From contig DAMALH010000006.1 in NCBI GenBank assembly GCA_032000125.1, forward strand, positions 1-64,000: 64,000 nucleotides of DNA. Direction: 5' to 3'. Within the stretch, counting starts at the first letter, position 1, and every line of letters begins with the position of its first letter. This DNA is from Dryocola sp032000125 (GTDB lineage Bacteria; Pseudomonadota; Gammaproteobacteria; Enterobacterales; Enterobacteriaceae). Below, in pieces: positions 42,074-52,000 of this stretch. The position numbers and the translations under genes are program-made. The notes below the pieces were generated by a model. The model was given only the letters and a program-made list of their open reading frames with translations, searched no databases and was not told where the DNA came from.

Positions 42074-43195
42074 CTATTTTTCCAACTGCTGAATGTCGAT
42101 ACGTTGCTTCTCATCGAGCATGTTGGCCTTCGCACGGATACGCGCTTCAAGCTGAGCAATCATGTTGTCGTTGTCCATGCGCTCTTTCTGACGTACGCCA
42201 TCTTCGTAGAAACCGCTTTTCTTGTTGCCGCCGGTGACGCCAAGCGTGGAAACCAGCGCTTCACCCGGCCCGTTCACCACGCAGCCGATAATGGAAACGT
42301 CCATTGGCGTGATGATGTCTTCAAGGCGTTGTTCGAGGGCGTTAACGGTGCCGATGACATCAAACTCCTGACGCGAACAGGTTGGGCAAGCGATAAAGTT
42401 GATCCCGCGCGCCCGAATGCGCAGCGATTTCAGAATATCGAAACCAACTTTGATCTCTTCAACCGGATCTGCGGCAAGCGAAACACGCAGGGTGTCGCCG
42501 ATGCCTTCGGAAAGCAGTAAACCAAGGCCGATGGCCGATTTAACCGAACCGCTGCGCAGCCCGCCTGCTTCGGTGATCCCCAGGTGTAACGGCTGATCGA
42601 TCTGTTTTGCCAGCAGGCGATAAGATTCCACCGCAAGGAAAACGTCTGAGGCTTTTACGCTCACCTTGAATTGATCGAAGTTCAGACGATCCAGGTGATC
42701 AACATGGCGCATAGCCGATTCAAGCAGAGCCTGCGGCGTTGGCTCACCGTATTTTTCCTGAAGATCCCTTTCCAGGGAGCCGGCGTTCACGCCGATACGG
42801 ATCGGAATATTTTTATCACGCGCGCAGTCGACAACCGTGCGAATGCGCTCTTCACTGCCGATGTTGCCCGGATTGATGCGCAGGCAATCAACGCCGTATT
42901 CGGCAACCTTCAGCGCAATGCGGTAATCGAAATGGATATCGGCGACCAGCGGGATATTTACCTGCTGTTTGATAAGCTTAAATGCTTCTGCTGCGTCCAT
43001 AGTCGGCACCGAGACGCGAACGATATCAGCACCGACTCTCTCTAACGCTTTAATCTGATTGACCGTGGCTTCAACATCCGTGGTACGGGTGTTGGTCATG
43101 GACTGCACGGCGATGGGAGCCCCATCGCCTACAGGCACATTCCCGACATAGATGCGTTTAGATTTTCTACGCTGAATCGGGGTTTCGTTATGCAT
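42074..43195 (-). CDS. ispG: IspG, HMBPP synthase (flavodoxin-dependent)
   Basis: A 373-residue [4Fe-4S] enzyme of the MEP isoprenoid pathway (E. coli 372), converting MEcPP to HMBPP. The N-terminal TIM barrel is followed by the cluster domain with Cys270, Cys273 (IACPTCSRQ), Cys305 (GCVVNGPGE) and Glu312. The start MHNETPIQRR removes a seven-residue upstream extension and has GGAG upstream. It follows rodZ by 36 bases. Confidence 0.97.
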   Translation of the reverse strand: MHNETPIQRRKSKRIYVGNVPVGDGAPIAVQSMTNTRTTDVEATVNQIKALERVGADIVRVSVPTMDAAEAFKLIKQQVNIPLVADIHFDYRIALKVAEYGVDCLRINPGNIGSEERIRTVVDCARDKNIPIRIGVNAGSLERDLQEKYGEPTPQALLESAMRHVDHLDRLNFDQFKVSVKASDVFLAVESYRLLAKQIDQPLHLGITEAGGLRSGSVKSAIGLGLLLSEGIGDTLRVSLAADPVEEIKVGFDILKSLRIRARGINFIACPTCSRQEFDVIGTVNALEQRLEDIITPMDVSIIGCVVNGPGEALVSTLGVTGGNKKSGFYEDGVRQKERMDNDNMIAQLEARIRAKANMLDEKQRIDIQQLEK

Positions 43196-43231
43196 TACAA
43201 ATCTCCACAAGTACACGTCTGCCGGATGCGA

Positions 43232-44224
43232 TTATTCCGCGCTTACGGTCAGACGGGCAACCTGGTTAGTTCTGATAAAGCGACTCAAATCGACAGGTTT
43301 ACCCTGGAACTGAATCTGTACTGCTGCCGGAGCGCCGATTTTAAGCTTATACGGCGCCTGGCCGGTTAAATTTAAGTTACCGTCTTTACGCTGCATGCCG
43401 CTGAAGAGCTTTTTGCCTGTGGCATCCGTCACTTCCAGCCAGCAGTCAGCATTGAAATTCATCACCAGCGCGTTAGCCTCTGCGGCAGGTGGCGTCACCG
43501 CAGCCTGGTCAACCGGCAGCGGCGCCGCAGCACCCGGAGCCGGAGTGGCCGCGTTCTGCGCGTTATCAATCGGAGCCTGGGCTGGCGAGACTACCGCAGA
43601 ATTGTCTGCGGGCGCACTTTGTGGGGCGGGAGTTTGTGCAGTGGTATCTGCTGGTGCCGGTTGCGTTTCCTGCGCTGGCGCAGGTTGAGCGGTGGCGTTG
43701 TCTGCGGGGGTAGTATCCGCACCGGTATTCAACGGCACAGACTGTGCGTTATTACCCGCAGAAAGCTCCGCCGTGGACTGATCCGCCATCGTGGAAATCT
43801 CTTCCTGCTGCGCTTTGTGGTTTTGCCACCACCATGCGCCGGTCAGGCCTACCACAACGAACAGAATCAGCCAGGTGAAGCTCATTAGCCAGCCATCGCG
43901 TTTTTTGCGACGCTTGCCCAATGAAAAAGTCTGCATCGGTGCCACTTTTGCCGCTCTGACCGGAGCCTGTTTCTCCATCATCGGCAACAGCTCTTCTTCA
44001 GGGATATGCACCAGACGCGCATACGAGCGGATGTAACCACGCAGGAAAGTCGACGCCAGTTCAGCAGGCGCCTTGTCGTCTTCAATATCCCGAACGGTAG
44101 AAACCTTCAGACATAAACGTTCTGCCACGGCCTGTTGGCTTAGGCCGAGTTGTTCACGCGCAGTGCGCAGACGAACGCCTGTGGTTTGTGCTGCATTTGT
44201 TTCTTGAGTGGCTTCAGTATTCAT
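43232..44224 (-). CDS. rodZ: RodZ, cytoskeletal protein of the elongasome
   Basis: A 330-residue bitopic membrane protein. The N-terminal helix-turn-helix domain (about 18-85, RLRTAREQLGLSQQAVAERL) contacts MreB, a basic juxtamembrane segment (GKRRKKRDG) and one membrane helix follow (about 113-133), then a long Pro/Ala/Thr/Gln-rich periplasmic linker (about 140-250) and a beta-rich C-terminal domain. It maintains rod shape. The low-complexity linker is typical and varies in length among species. It precedes ispG. Confidence 0.95.
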   Translation of the reverse strand: MNTEATQETNAAQTTGVRLRTAREQLGLSQQAVAERLCLKVSTVRDIEDDKAPAELASTFLRGYIRSYARLVHIPEEELLPMMEKQAPVRAAKVAPMQTFSLGKRRKKRDGWLMSFTWLILFVVVGLTGAWWWQNHKAQQEEISTMADQSTAELSAGNNAQSVPLNTGADTTPADNATAQPAPAQETQPAPADTTAQTPAPQSAPADNSAVVSPAQAPIDNAQNAATPAPGAAAPLPVDQAAVTPPAAEANALVMNFNADCWLEVTDATGKKLFSGMQRKDGNLNLTGQAPYKLKIGAPAAVQIQFQGKPVDLSRFIRTNQVARLTVSAE

Positions 44225-44652
44225 TAGCTACAACTGCTGGTGCTGTTCAATTGAGGAATAGGCACGAGCTGTGTATCGCAACATTTCCGCTGCGCCACGT
44301 TTACCCGTACCGCGAAATTAATCTGACTACTGAAGGCTGGCCTTCAGCAAAAATACCCGGCGTAGATTACGCAAAACTTGCACACACTACAGAACAGTGT
44401 TTTCAGCCAGTTAAGTTAACCATAGACTGCATTTTACATGCTGTCGGTTAACCTTGCGTTATGCCTGCCCACCGGCCTGCAGATAAACTGTTGTTGTGCG
44501 GCTACATACTGCCTTAAAGCGCAAAGAAACGCACCGTAATTATTAACCGCAATAATGTATAAGGTACCAAATTTACAGTTAGTTATACTTTAACGCTTTT
44601 TTGCGCCAAACAGAGCGGACCTGTGCCCTGTTTGGCCGCACAGAACTGCTTA
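44225..44652. other. rodZ-rlmN intergenic region
   Basis: These 430 bases contain no credible gene. Two structures stand out: a perfect 18-base palindrome CTGAAGGC-TG-GCCTTCAG at 44330-44347, about 105 bases upstream of rodZ, and an inverted repeat (CCAAACAG at about 44607 with CTGTTTGG at about 44628) just after the rlmN stop. The latter lacks a proper T tract. The rodZ promoter must lie here, but no clear -35/-10 pair was found. Confidence 0.5.
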
Positions 44653-45819
44653 TCAGACTGCCTTTACCGCGATAGGTTCACCCTGCATACGTTTACGCAT
44701 CGTACGCTTGGTGCGGTCGATAACCTCACCAGCAAGCTGCCCACAGGCCGCATCAATATCATCGCCACGAGTTTTGCGCACGATGGTAGTGAAGCCGTAA
44801 CTCATTAAAACTTTAGAGAAACGGTCGATACGGCTATTGGAGCTACGGCCATATGGCGCGCCCGGGAACGGGTTCCATGGAATCAGGTTAATTTTGCACG
44901 GCGTATCTTTCAGGCATTCCGCAAGCTGGTGAGCATGCTCGGTCCCGTCGTTGACGTGATCCAGCAAAACGTACTCTACCGTTACGCGACCCTGGTTAGC
45001 GTTGGATTTCTCCAGATAACGGCGCACGGCGCCCAGGAAGGTTTCGATGTTGTACTTCTTGTTGATGGGCATTATCTGGTCACGGATGTCGTCGGTCGGA
45101 GCATGCAGCGAAATCGCCAGCGCGACGTCTATCATATCGCCGAGCTTATCCAGCGCCGGAACGACACCGGACGTGGACAGCGTAACGCGGCGTTTGGACA
45201 GGCCAAAACCAAAGTCGTCGAGCATGATTTCCATTGCCGGAACCACGTTGTTGAGGTTCAGCAGCGGCTCGCCCATGCCCATCATCACCACGTTGGTGAT
45301 AGGACGGACGCCCGTTTTCTTCTGCGCGCCAATGATTTTCGCGGCACGCCAGACCTGACCAATAATTTCCGACACGCGCAGGTTGCGGTTAAAGCCCTGC
45401 TGCGCCGTTGAACAAAACTTACACTCCAGCGCACAGCCAACCTGGGATGAGACGCACAGCGTGGCGCGATCTTCTTCCGGGATATACACGGTTTCCACAA
45501 GCTGATCGGCAATCTTGATTGCCCACTTGATGGTGCCATCAGCAGAACGTTGTTCTTCGGCAACTTCCGGCGCGCGAATTTCAGCAACTTCTTTAAGCTT
45601 GTTGCGCAGCACCTTGTTGATATCGGTCATCTCATCGAAGTCATCACTGCAATAGTGATACATCCACTTCATGACCTGATCGGCGCGAAACGGCTTTTCG
45701 CCCATTTCAGCGAAAAACTCGCGCAGTTGCTGACGGTTGAGATCCAACAGGTTAATTTTTTCAGATTTAGCAGAAACGACAGTTACTGGCGTCTCGGAGG
45801 TGACAATTTGCTCAGACAT
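44653..45819 (-). CDS. rlmN: RlmN, dual-specificity 23S rRNA/tRNA adenine C2-methyltransferase
   Basis: A 388-residue radical SAM enzyme (E. coli 384) that methylates A2503 of 23S rRNA and A37 of some tRNAs. The cluster motif is CALECKFC (Cys129, Cys133, Cys136), and the methyl-carrying cysteine near the C-terminus is Cys359 (DDIDAACGQLAGE). The GMGEPLLN SAM motif is intact. It lies between ndk and rodZ on the same strand. Confidence 0.96.
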   Translation of the reverse strand: MSEQIVTSETPVTVVSAKSEKINLLDLNRQQLREFFAEMGEKPFRADQVMKWMYHYCSDDFDEMTDINKVLRNKLKEVAEIRAPEVAEEQRSADGTIKWAIKIADQLVETVYIPEEDRATLCVSSQVGCALECKFCSTAQQGFNRNLRVSEIIGQVWRAAKIIGAQKKTGVRPITNVVMMGMGEPLLNLNNVVPAMEIMLDDFGFGLSKRRVTLSTSGVVPALDKLGDMIDVALAISLHAPTDDIRDQIMPINKKYNIETFLGAVRRYLEKSNANQGRVTVEYVLLDHVNDGTEHAHQLAECLKDTPCKINLIPWNPFPGAPYGRSSNSRIDRFSKVLMSYGFTTIVRKTRGDDIDAACGQLAGEVIDRTKRTMRKRMQGEPIAVKAV

Positions 45820-45861
45820 AATTTTTTCCGGCCTCGTTGTTACACGTTACGGCCCCAGGAG

Positions 45862-45904
45862 GGTTAAAAAGATGCGCCCCGGAGAGCGAACTCATCCGGG
45901 GCGC
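45862..45904 (-). terminator. rho-independent terminator of ndk
   Basis: A 10-bp stem (GCGCCCCGGA with TCCGGGGCGC) is followed on the minus strand by ATCTTTTTAA. It lies about 90 bases after the ndk stop and before the rlmN start. Confidence 0.75.
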
Positions 45905-45994
45905 AACATTGTACAAATTCTATGGCAGGTATGCCATGACTGAAAGCGACCTGAGCTGAATAAAATGTAAAGGTCGCTTAACAGCTAACGCTTA

Positions 45995-46426
45995 TTAACG
46001 AGTACGCGGGCACACTTCGCCTTCTGCGAAGAAGTATGCGATTTCGCGGGCTGCTGATTCTACAGAGTCGGAACCGTGGGTGCCGTTCTCGGTGAAGCTG
46101 TCAGCATAGTCCGCACGCAGAGTACCTGCCAGCGCGTTATCCGGGTTAGTTGCGCCCAGCAGATCGCGATGACGCTGTACCGCGTTTTCGCCTTCCAGCA
46201 CGCTCACCACGATCGGGCCGGAGGTCATGAATTCAACCAGGCCGTCAAAGAACGGGCGACCTTCGTGCTCAGCATAAAAGCCCTGCGCCTGCTCTTTGGT
46301 CAGCTGCAGCATTTTTGCGCCAACGATTTTAAACCCTGCTGCTTCAAAGCGAGTATAAATGTTACCAATAACGTTTTTTGCCACCGCGTTTGGTTTGATG
46401 ATGGAAAAAGTACGTTCAATAGCCAT
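45995..46426 (-). CDS. ndk: Ndk, nucleoside diphosphate kinase
   Basis: A 143-residue enzyme, identical in length to E. coli Ndk, that balances nucleoside triphosphate pools through a phosphohistidine. The active-site His117 is in NGTHGSDS, and N-terminal ERTFSIIKPNAV is standard. The start MAIERT is used, not the 16-residue upstream extension. A promoter with perfect -10 lies about 175 bases upstream. Confidence 0.97.
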   Translation of the reverse strand: MAIERTFSIIKPNAVAKNVIGNIYTRFEAAGFKIVGAKMLQLTKEQAQGFYAEHEGRPFFDGLVEFMTSGPIVVSVLEGENAVQRHRDLLGATNPDNALAGTLRADYADSFTENGTHGSDSVESAAREIAYFFAEGEVCPRTR

Positions 46427-46600
46427 GATTACCTCTGTGTTTGTTCTGTTTGTCCGGTCCCCGTCATCTTTCAAACTGCAGGGGTGTTAACTGCGCTCAT
46501 TCGCCCCAGTTACTTTTAGTAAGTTCCCGGGGACGCCTAAGCTTGCCGCCTACCTGCAGTTCGAAATATTCAGGGGATACCCGGTTATGAATTGGCGCCG

Positions 46601-46629
46601 ATTATAATGAGCAAGTCTCGCGTTGCCTA
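46601..46629 (-). promoter_or_regulatory. sigma-70 promoter for ndk
   Basis: On the minus strand TAGGCA (46629-46624) and a perfect TATAAT (46606-46601) are 17 bases apart. Transcription would begin near 46594, giving an untranslated leader of about 165 bases. Confidence 0.65.
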
Positions 46630-46710
46630 TGGACGGATATAACATTTTTTTAAAATAAGAGTAATTCCAGCAACATTTTTATGGCGACGCCCCGAAAAAT
46701 GCGCTTTTCC

Positions 46711-49029
46711 TCACTGAACGGTGAAGTTCGCCGCGGCAACCTGCCCCGCTTCATCCAGCACCAGCGCCTGATAACTTCCGGGTTTATCCAGCATAAGCGT
46801 CACGCCCGCACCATTTTCCCCCACCGCATCACCATTCAAAAACCACCAGCGCTCCCCTTGCCCGCCCTGGCTCGACAAACGTAGCGGCAATCGGGCCTGG
46901 CCGGGCAGACGTTTTAAAAGCGTTCCTTCCCGCACGCCCGACAATAATAAAGGCGCAACGTCATTTTTCTGCATTGGGGGGCATTTCTGCGATGCCGGAG
47001 GCAACCGCGCGGCCCTGCGTTCCGCAGGCGGCAGCCAGGGCTCCAGAGGCAGCGGCCAAAGATCGATGCTCTGCTCTTTAGCGCCAACACAATCTGCCGC
47101 TACCCGATTGCCCGCTTTATCCAGCCAGATCGTTTGCCTTATACCCTGAATGCTTTCCTGTCCCGGCGCCTGGAGGGTAGGCGGTTCACCGTTATCCAAC
47201 AGCCAGGTGGACAATCTACGCCTGCAGTTGCCGTCACCCTGCGGCAGATGTTGGCCGCCCGGCCAGCAAATATTACCCGCCTGCACAGATGATGGGCGTG
47301 GATCGGTTGGCAGACGCGCCTGCTGAATGCCGGAGCCAGCCTGTAAAAGGTTGTTAATCTGGTTAAGCAGCGGCACCGCGCTCCCCAGTCCAAATTGCCC
47401 GGCAACGGGCGTGCTGTCCGGCCGCCCTGTCCATACGCCTATCAGATAGCGTGAGCTAATGCCGATAGCCCAGGCGTCGCGGTAGCCGTAGCTGGTGCCT
47501 GTTTTCCAGGCCAGCGGCACAACGGCGGGCAAGGAGGCGTCCTGCTGCGGCAACGCTTCTCCGGCCAGAATGCGGCGGATAATCCATGCCGCCCCAGGCG
47601 AAAGCAGCGGCCTTTCCACCAGCGGCCGATCGGGTTGGAGACGCAGTTGCGCCGCGCGTCCATGACGAGCAAACGCGCTGTAAGCAGCAACCAACCGATC
47701 GAGACTGGCCCCGCCGCCGCCGAGGATCAGCGAAAGGTTAGGCTCGCTGCCTGCCGGGAAGCGCAAGTCCAACCCCACATTACGCAGCCGGGCAGCAAAG
47801 CGTTTTGGCCCGTAAGCCTCCATTACCTGCACCGCCGGCAGATTAAGCGAGCGCACCAGCGCTTCGCTCATGCTCACCGGGCCATGAAAACCCGTGTCGA
47901 AATTGCCCGGACGATAGTCGCCAAAACGACGCGGCACGTCCTGCAATAACGACGAAGGATGGATTAGCCCGTCATCCAGCGCCATGCCGTAAAGAAAAGG
48001 TTTCAGCACCGATCCTGGCGAACGCACGGCGGTGACCATATCGACGTGTCCGAAACGGCTTTCGTCATTGATATCCGGTGAGCCTACCCAGCCGAGCACT
48101 TTCATTGTCGTATGATCAACCACCAGCAAGGCCAGTGAAGTACGGGGCGGCAGTTGGCCTTTCCAGCCCATCGCCATTTCTTCAAGCTGGCGCTGAAGGG
48201 AAGCATCAAGGGTTGTGGAGATCTTATGGGCGCGTGTACGGCTGGCGATATAGCGTGAAAATAGTGGCGCAAGCTGCGGCGCCTGGCGCGGAGCTAGCCA
48301 CACCGGCTCCTCCAGCGATTCCTTCACCTGCTGAGGCGACCAGACTCCCTGCCCGGACAGGCGTTTCAAAACTTTATTCCTCGCCTGCTCCGCCCTTTGC
48401 GGCCAGCGATCCGGGCGCAGGCGGCTTGGTGCCTGCGGCAAAACGGTCAGTAAAGCCGCCTCGGAATAGCTCAGATTCGCCGGTGATTTTCCCAGATAGG
48501 CCCAGCTCGCCGCGCCCACGCCCTGCAGCGTGCCGCCAAAAGGCGCTCTGTTGAGATAGAGCGTCAGGATCTGCTTTTTGGAAAGATGCCACTCAAGCTG
48601 CACAGCCCGCCAGGCCTGACGCACCTTGCCGCCAAAGGTGCGGGGATGAGGATCGAGCAGGCGTGCGACCTGCATGGTTAACGTGCTTCCACCGGAGATC
48701 GTTTCACCGCTGCGGAGATCCTGCCAGGCGGCGCGCAGAATGGCAAAAGGATTGATCCCAGGATGCTTCCAGAAGAAACGATCTTCATAGCCGATCAGCG
48801 CTTCGAGATAGCGCGGTGAAACTTCGTCAATCGTGACCGGATAGCGCCAGACGCCGTTTTCATCAGCAAAACGCCACAGCGGCGTGCCGTCAGCGGCGAC
48901 GACAACCCGCGCAGGCCGGGCTTCGCTCAGGGGAAGCGGCCAGCGCCTATCGGCCAGCCATATGCCCAGAACAAAAATGAGCGGCACCGCCACAAAAAGG
49001 TAGCGATGCCGCCAGCGGAGCCGTTTCAT
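46711..49029 (-). CDS. pbpC: PbpC, penicillin-binding protein 1C
   Basis: A 772-residue bifunctional peptidoglycan synthase-like protein (E. coli 770). It has an N-terminal membrane anchor (about 10-27), a GT51 transglycosylase domain with the catalytic Glu82 (GYEDRFFWKHPG), a transpeptidase domain with SxxK at Ser340-Lys343 (SPGSVLKP) and KTGTS, and a C-terminal BiPBP_C domain (about 690-772). It lies 12 bases downstream of yfhM. This pairing with a bacterial alpha-2-macroglobulin is conserved in many Gram-negatives and suggests joint envelope repair and defence. Confidence 0.96.
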   Translation of the reverse strand: MKRLRWRHRYLFVAVPLIFVLGIWLADRRWPLPLSEARPARVVVAADGTPLWRFADENGVWRYPVTIDEVSPRYLEALIGYEDRFFWKHPGINPFAILRAAWQDLRSGETISGGSTLTMQVARLLDPHPRTFGGKVRQAWRAVQLEWHLSKKQILTLYLNRAPFGGTLQGVGAASWAYLGKSPANLSYSEAALLTVLPQAPSRLRPDRWPQRAEQARNKVLKRLSGQGVWSPQQVKESLEEPVWLAPRQAPQLAPLFSRYIASRTRAHKISTTLDASLQRQLEEMAMGWKGQLPPRTSLALLVVDHTTMKVLGWVGSPDINDESRFGHVDMVTAVRSPGSVLKPFLYGMALDDGLIHPSSLLQDVPRRFGDYRPGNFDTGFHGPVSMSEALVRSLNLPAVQVMEAYGPKRFAARLRNVGLDLRFPAGSEPNLSLILGGGGASLDRLVAAYSAFARHGRAAQLRLQPDRPLVERPLLSPGAAWIIRRILAGEALPQQDASLPAVVPLAWKTGTSYGYRDAWAIGISSRYLIGVWTGRPDSTPVAGQFGLGSAVPLLNQINNLLQAGSGIQQARLPTDPRPSSVQAGNICWPGGQHLPQGDGNCRRRLSTWLLDNGEPPTLQAPGQESIQGIRQTIWLDKAGNRVAADCVGAKEQSIDLWPLPLEPWLPPAERRAARLPPASQKCPPMQKNDVAPLLLSGVREGTLLKRLPGQARLPLRLSSQGGQGERWWFLNGDAVGENGAGVTLMLDKPGSYQALVLDEAGQVAAANFTVQ

Positions 49030-49041
49030 TTCGTCACAGGC

Positions 49042-52000
49042 TTAAGGTAAAATCGTAACAACGCCTGTACCGGCACCGGTTGCTCTCCATTGCGGCACAT
49101 ACATAGATTCAACCTGAGGCACCGGCACCGTATAACTTCCCGGCGTCACCGCCCGGGCAAGATAAACAAGCGTAGCATGCTGCCCCTCGCTAAGCGGCAA
49201 TGCGGCAACAAAACGATCGTCACGGAATTCAAGATGCTGGATATCCGCCTGCTGCATCTGGCTTAGCAAGCCCTGTACCTCATTGCCGCTGTCCACAAGG
49301 CTCGCGCTGCTGTCTGAAAGGTTCTGGTTTTCCAGCTCAAGCCCTGCCGGCAGCAGATCGACCACCAGCGCATCCGGGACGTTTTTATCCGCCCACACGT
49401 CCAGCCAGACCATAACCAGCTCGCCGCTTTTCAGCGCCGACACGGGCTTGCTGTTGCCTTTGGCATCAAGGAAATGGCGTTCTATGTGCAGAACATTGCT
49501 GTAAGGAGACGGAGCCTGCTGCGGATAGCCTGCGCTATCGAGACGCAAATAGAGGTTTGCCGTACCGGTATTTGTGACCGCCAGGCCCGTAAGCTGCTCA
49601 CCCGTCAGGTTACGCGTTACACCTTTATCCGCTTTTAACGATTCCGTGCTAAAGGAGGTCTGCGCCTGCCAGTCCCCCTTCACCGTTTGCCAGTTGCGCC
49701 CGGCAAGGAACAGAGCGTTGCTTTCCTGAGTCGAGAGCCAGCGCTGGCTGTAAGCCAGGTTTGAAAGCTCAAGCAGCAGTTGGTTTTGCTGTTCCGCCAG
49801 CAGCTTGTTTTCTTCAAGCAGGCTCAACGTCATCGCTTTATCGCGCAGATCGCTGCCGTAGTCAGCCATCCAGATGCGTTCATCGCTGCGTTTTGTTTGC
49901 AGCCCCAAAGCGAGCGCCTGCTGGCTACGCGGCGCATCGCCCATCAGCTTCAACGCCACGCCCAGTTGTACCAGCGGTAAGCCAGATTTTGCTGTTACAT
50001 GGCGTTGCCACAGTTCTCGCAGCGCCCCTAACGGTGCTTTTTGCTGGCGGGCCAGCACCAGGCCTGCGTAAGCCTGCACGGCAAATTTACTGGCAGGCGC
50101 GTCGTCGCTGTAGCGCAGGGCAATCAGACCCGGATCCTGCAGATAACGCAGCAGGCGCTGGTTGGCATTATTCAGCGCCTGCCCATCAACGCTATAGCCC
50201 TGCTCGCTTGCCCGCACCAGGAAGTCGGTGACATAGGCGGTAAGCCAGTATTCTTCCGGCCCTTCTTTGTCCCACAGGCCAAAGCCTCCGTTTTCACGTT
50301 GCATATCAAGCAGGCGTGAAATGCCGGTATCGATGGCCGCTCGGCGCTGTTCGTCGCTGATGCCCTTGATACCCAGCGCCGTTAGCTGCGCTTGATTGGT
50401 GTACAGGGAAGGGAACAAACCGCTTGTCGTCTGCTCCAGGCAACCGTAGGGATAAGCCTTTAGCTCACGGATATAGCGTGCGAGATTGAGAGGCGGGCGT
50501 GCGCTAAGCAGCAACTGCCCTTCAAGCGTTTTCGCCGCCAGCCCGGAAATATGTTCCGCAGGAATAGCCCAGGCTGCGCCCGGCGTCAGCACCGCGCCGC
50601 TGTTCACCGTTTGCGCCGGGAAGGCCGGACGCACGCCCAGCTTCCATTGCTTAAGCTGCGGCGTTACGGTTTCACCCGGCAGGTTAAGCCCGGTGATTTC
50701 TGCGCTTAACTCCCCCTCGCCAAAACCTTCCTGCGCGCGTACCGGGATATGCAGCGTAGCGCGTGCGCCGGGCGCGAGTTTCACAGGCAGGGTCGATGCG
50801 CCATCAAGGGAAATCAGCCCGCTGGTTTTCAGCTTCACCGTTAGCTGCTGTGGCAGGTCGGTAAGGTTAGTCAAATCCAGCGCAAGACGGCTATTATCCC
50901 CACCGGCCATAAAGCGTGGCGTCGCCAGTTCCGCTACCAAAGGAGCGGCAACGATGACTTTATCTTCGCTGTTACCAAAGCGATCGTCCGTCCACGCCTG
51001 CGCCATTACGCGTAGCTCGCCGTTAAAATCGCCGACTGGCAACGTAACCGTCCCCTCGCCCTTCTCATTTAACTGCACCGGCTGAGCCTGTTGGGCGATA
51101 ATGGTGACGTGATTAACCGGCTTTTTACCGCCACGGCTTAGTTCATCGCCTTCATCCCCGTCGCCGCCAAAGCGCAGGGCTGCAAGCCTCCCTGCACCTT
51201 CAATCACCTGCCCATAAATATCATAGATATCGGCGCCGTAGCGCTTGCGGCCAAAGAAAGCCTCCCATGGGTCGGGGGTTTTATAGTCGGTAATATTCAA
51301 TACGCCGCTATCAACTGCCGAGAGCAGCACGCCGATCTGCTTCGGTATTTCGCCGTTTTTCGCGCTCGCTTTCACCTTTATGGTCAGATTCTGGTTTGGC
51401 CGCATTTTCGCCGGGCCTTCGAGGGTGATAGCAAGACGACGTTCTTCATCGCCGAGCGGCAAATGAAGAACGCCAACGGCACGTTTTGGCGTAGCCGCAC
51501 GGCTTTTATCGCCGGGACGCACCACCAGCGCACTCAGATAGAGATCGTGGCGCCGCCAGCTTTTGTCGACAGGAATGGCAATATCCAGGCCTTCGGCAGG
51601 CACATCGATCTCTTTCCACCACAGCGGGCCATCGCTGGATTCCACCATGGCATAGCCTTTCCCTGCCGCAGGAGCGGCAATATGCAGATTGATGGTATCG
51701 CCGGGTTTATAGCCCGGCTTATCGATTTTCAGCATAACGCGATCCGGGCGAACGGCGCCCGTGCCGTCGCTGTTGTCCTGCCAGCTATAGCCGGCCCAGA
51801 AACGCACGCTGCTGACGATACCGTTATCCGGCGCGCGGACTTCAAGGCGATAAGATCCCCATTCAACCGGGAAAGCGACCTTGCCCGTTTCTCCGGCGGC
51901 TAAATCCAGCTTCTGTTCTGCTTCCACTAAATCTTTCTGATCGTACTGCGACTGCCAGCCCTGGCCCTCTTCCCAGCTCCAGTAGTAATCGCGGCGTTCA

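Noticed and set aside
44606..44636. rho-independent terminator of rlmN
   Set aside because: CCAAACAG/CTGTTTGG pairs, but the loop is long and the downstream side on the minus strand is A-rich, not T-rich.
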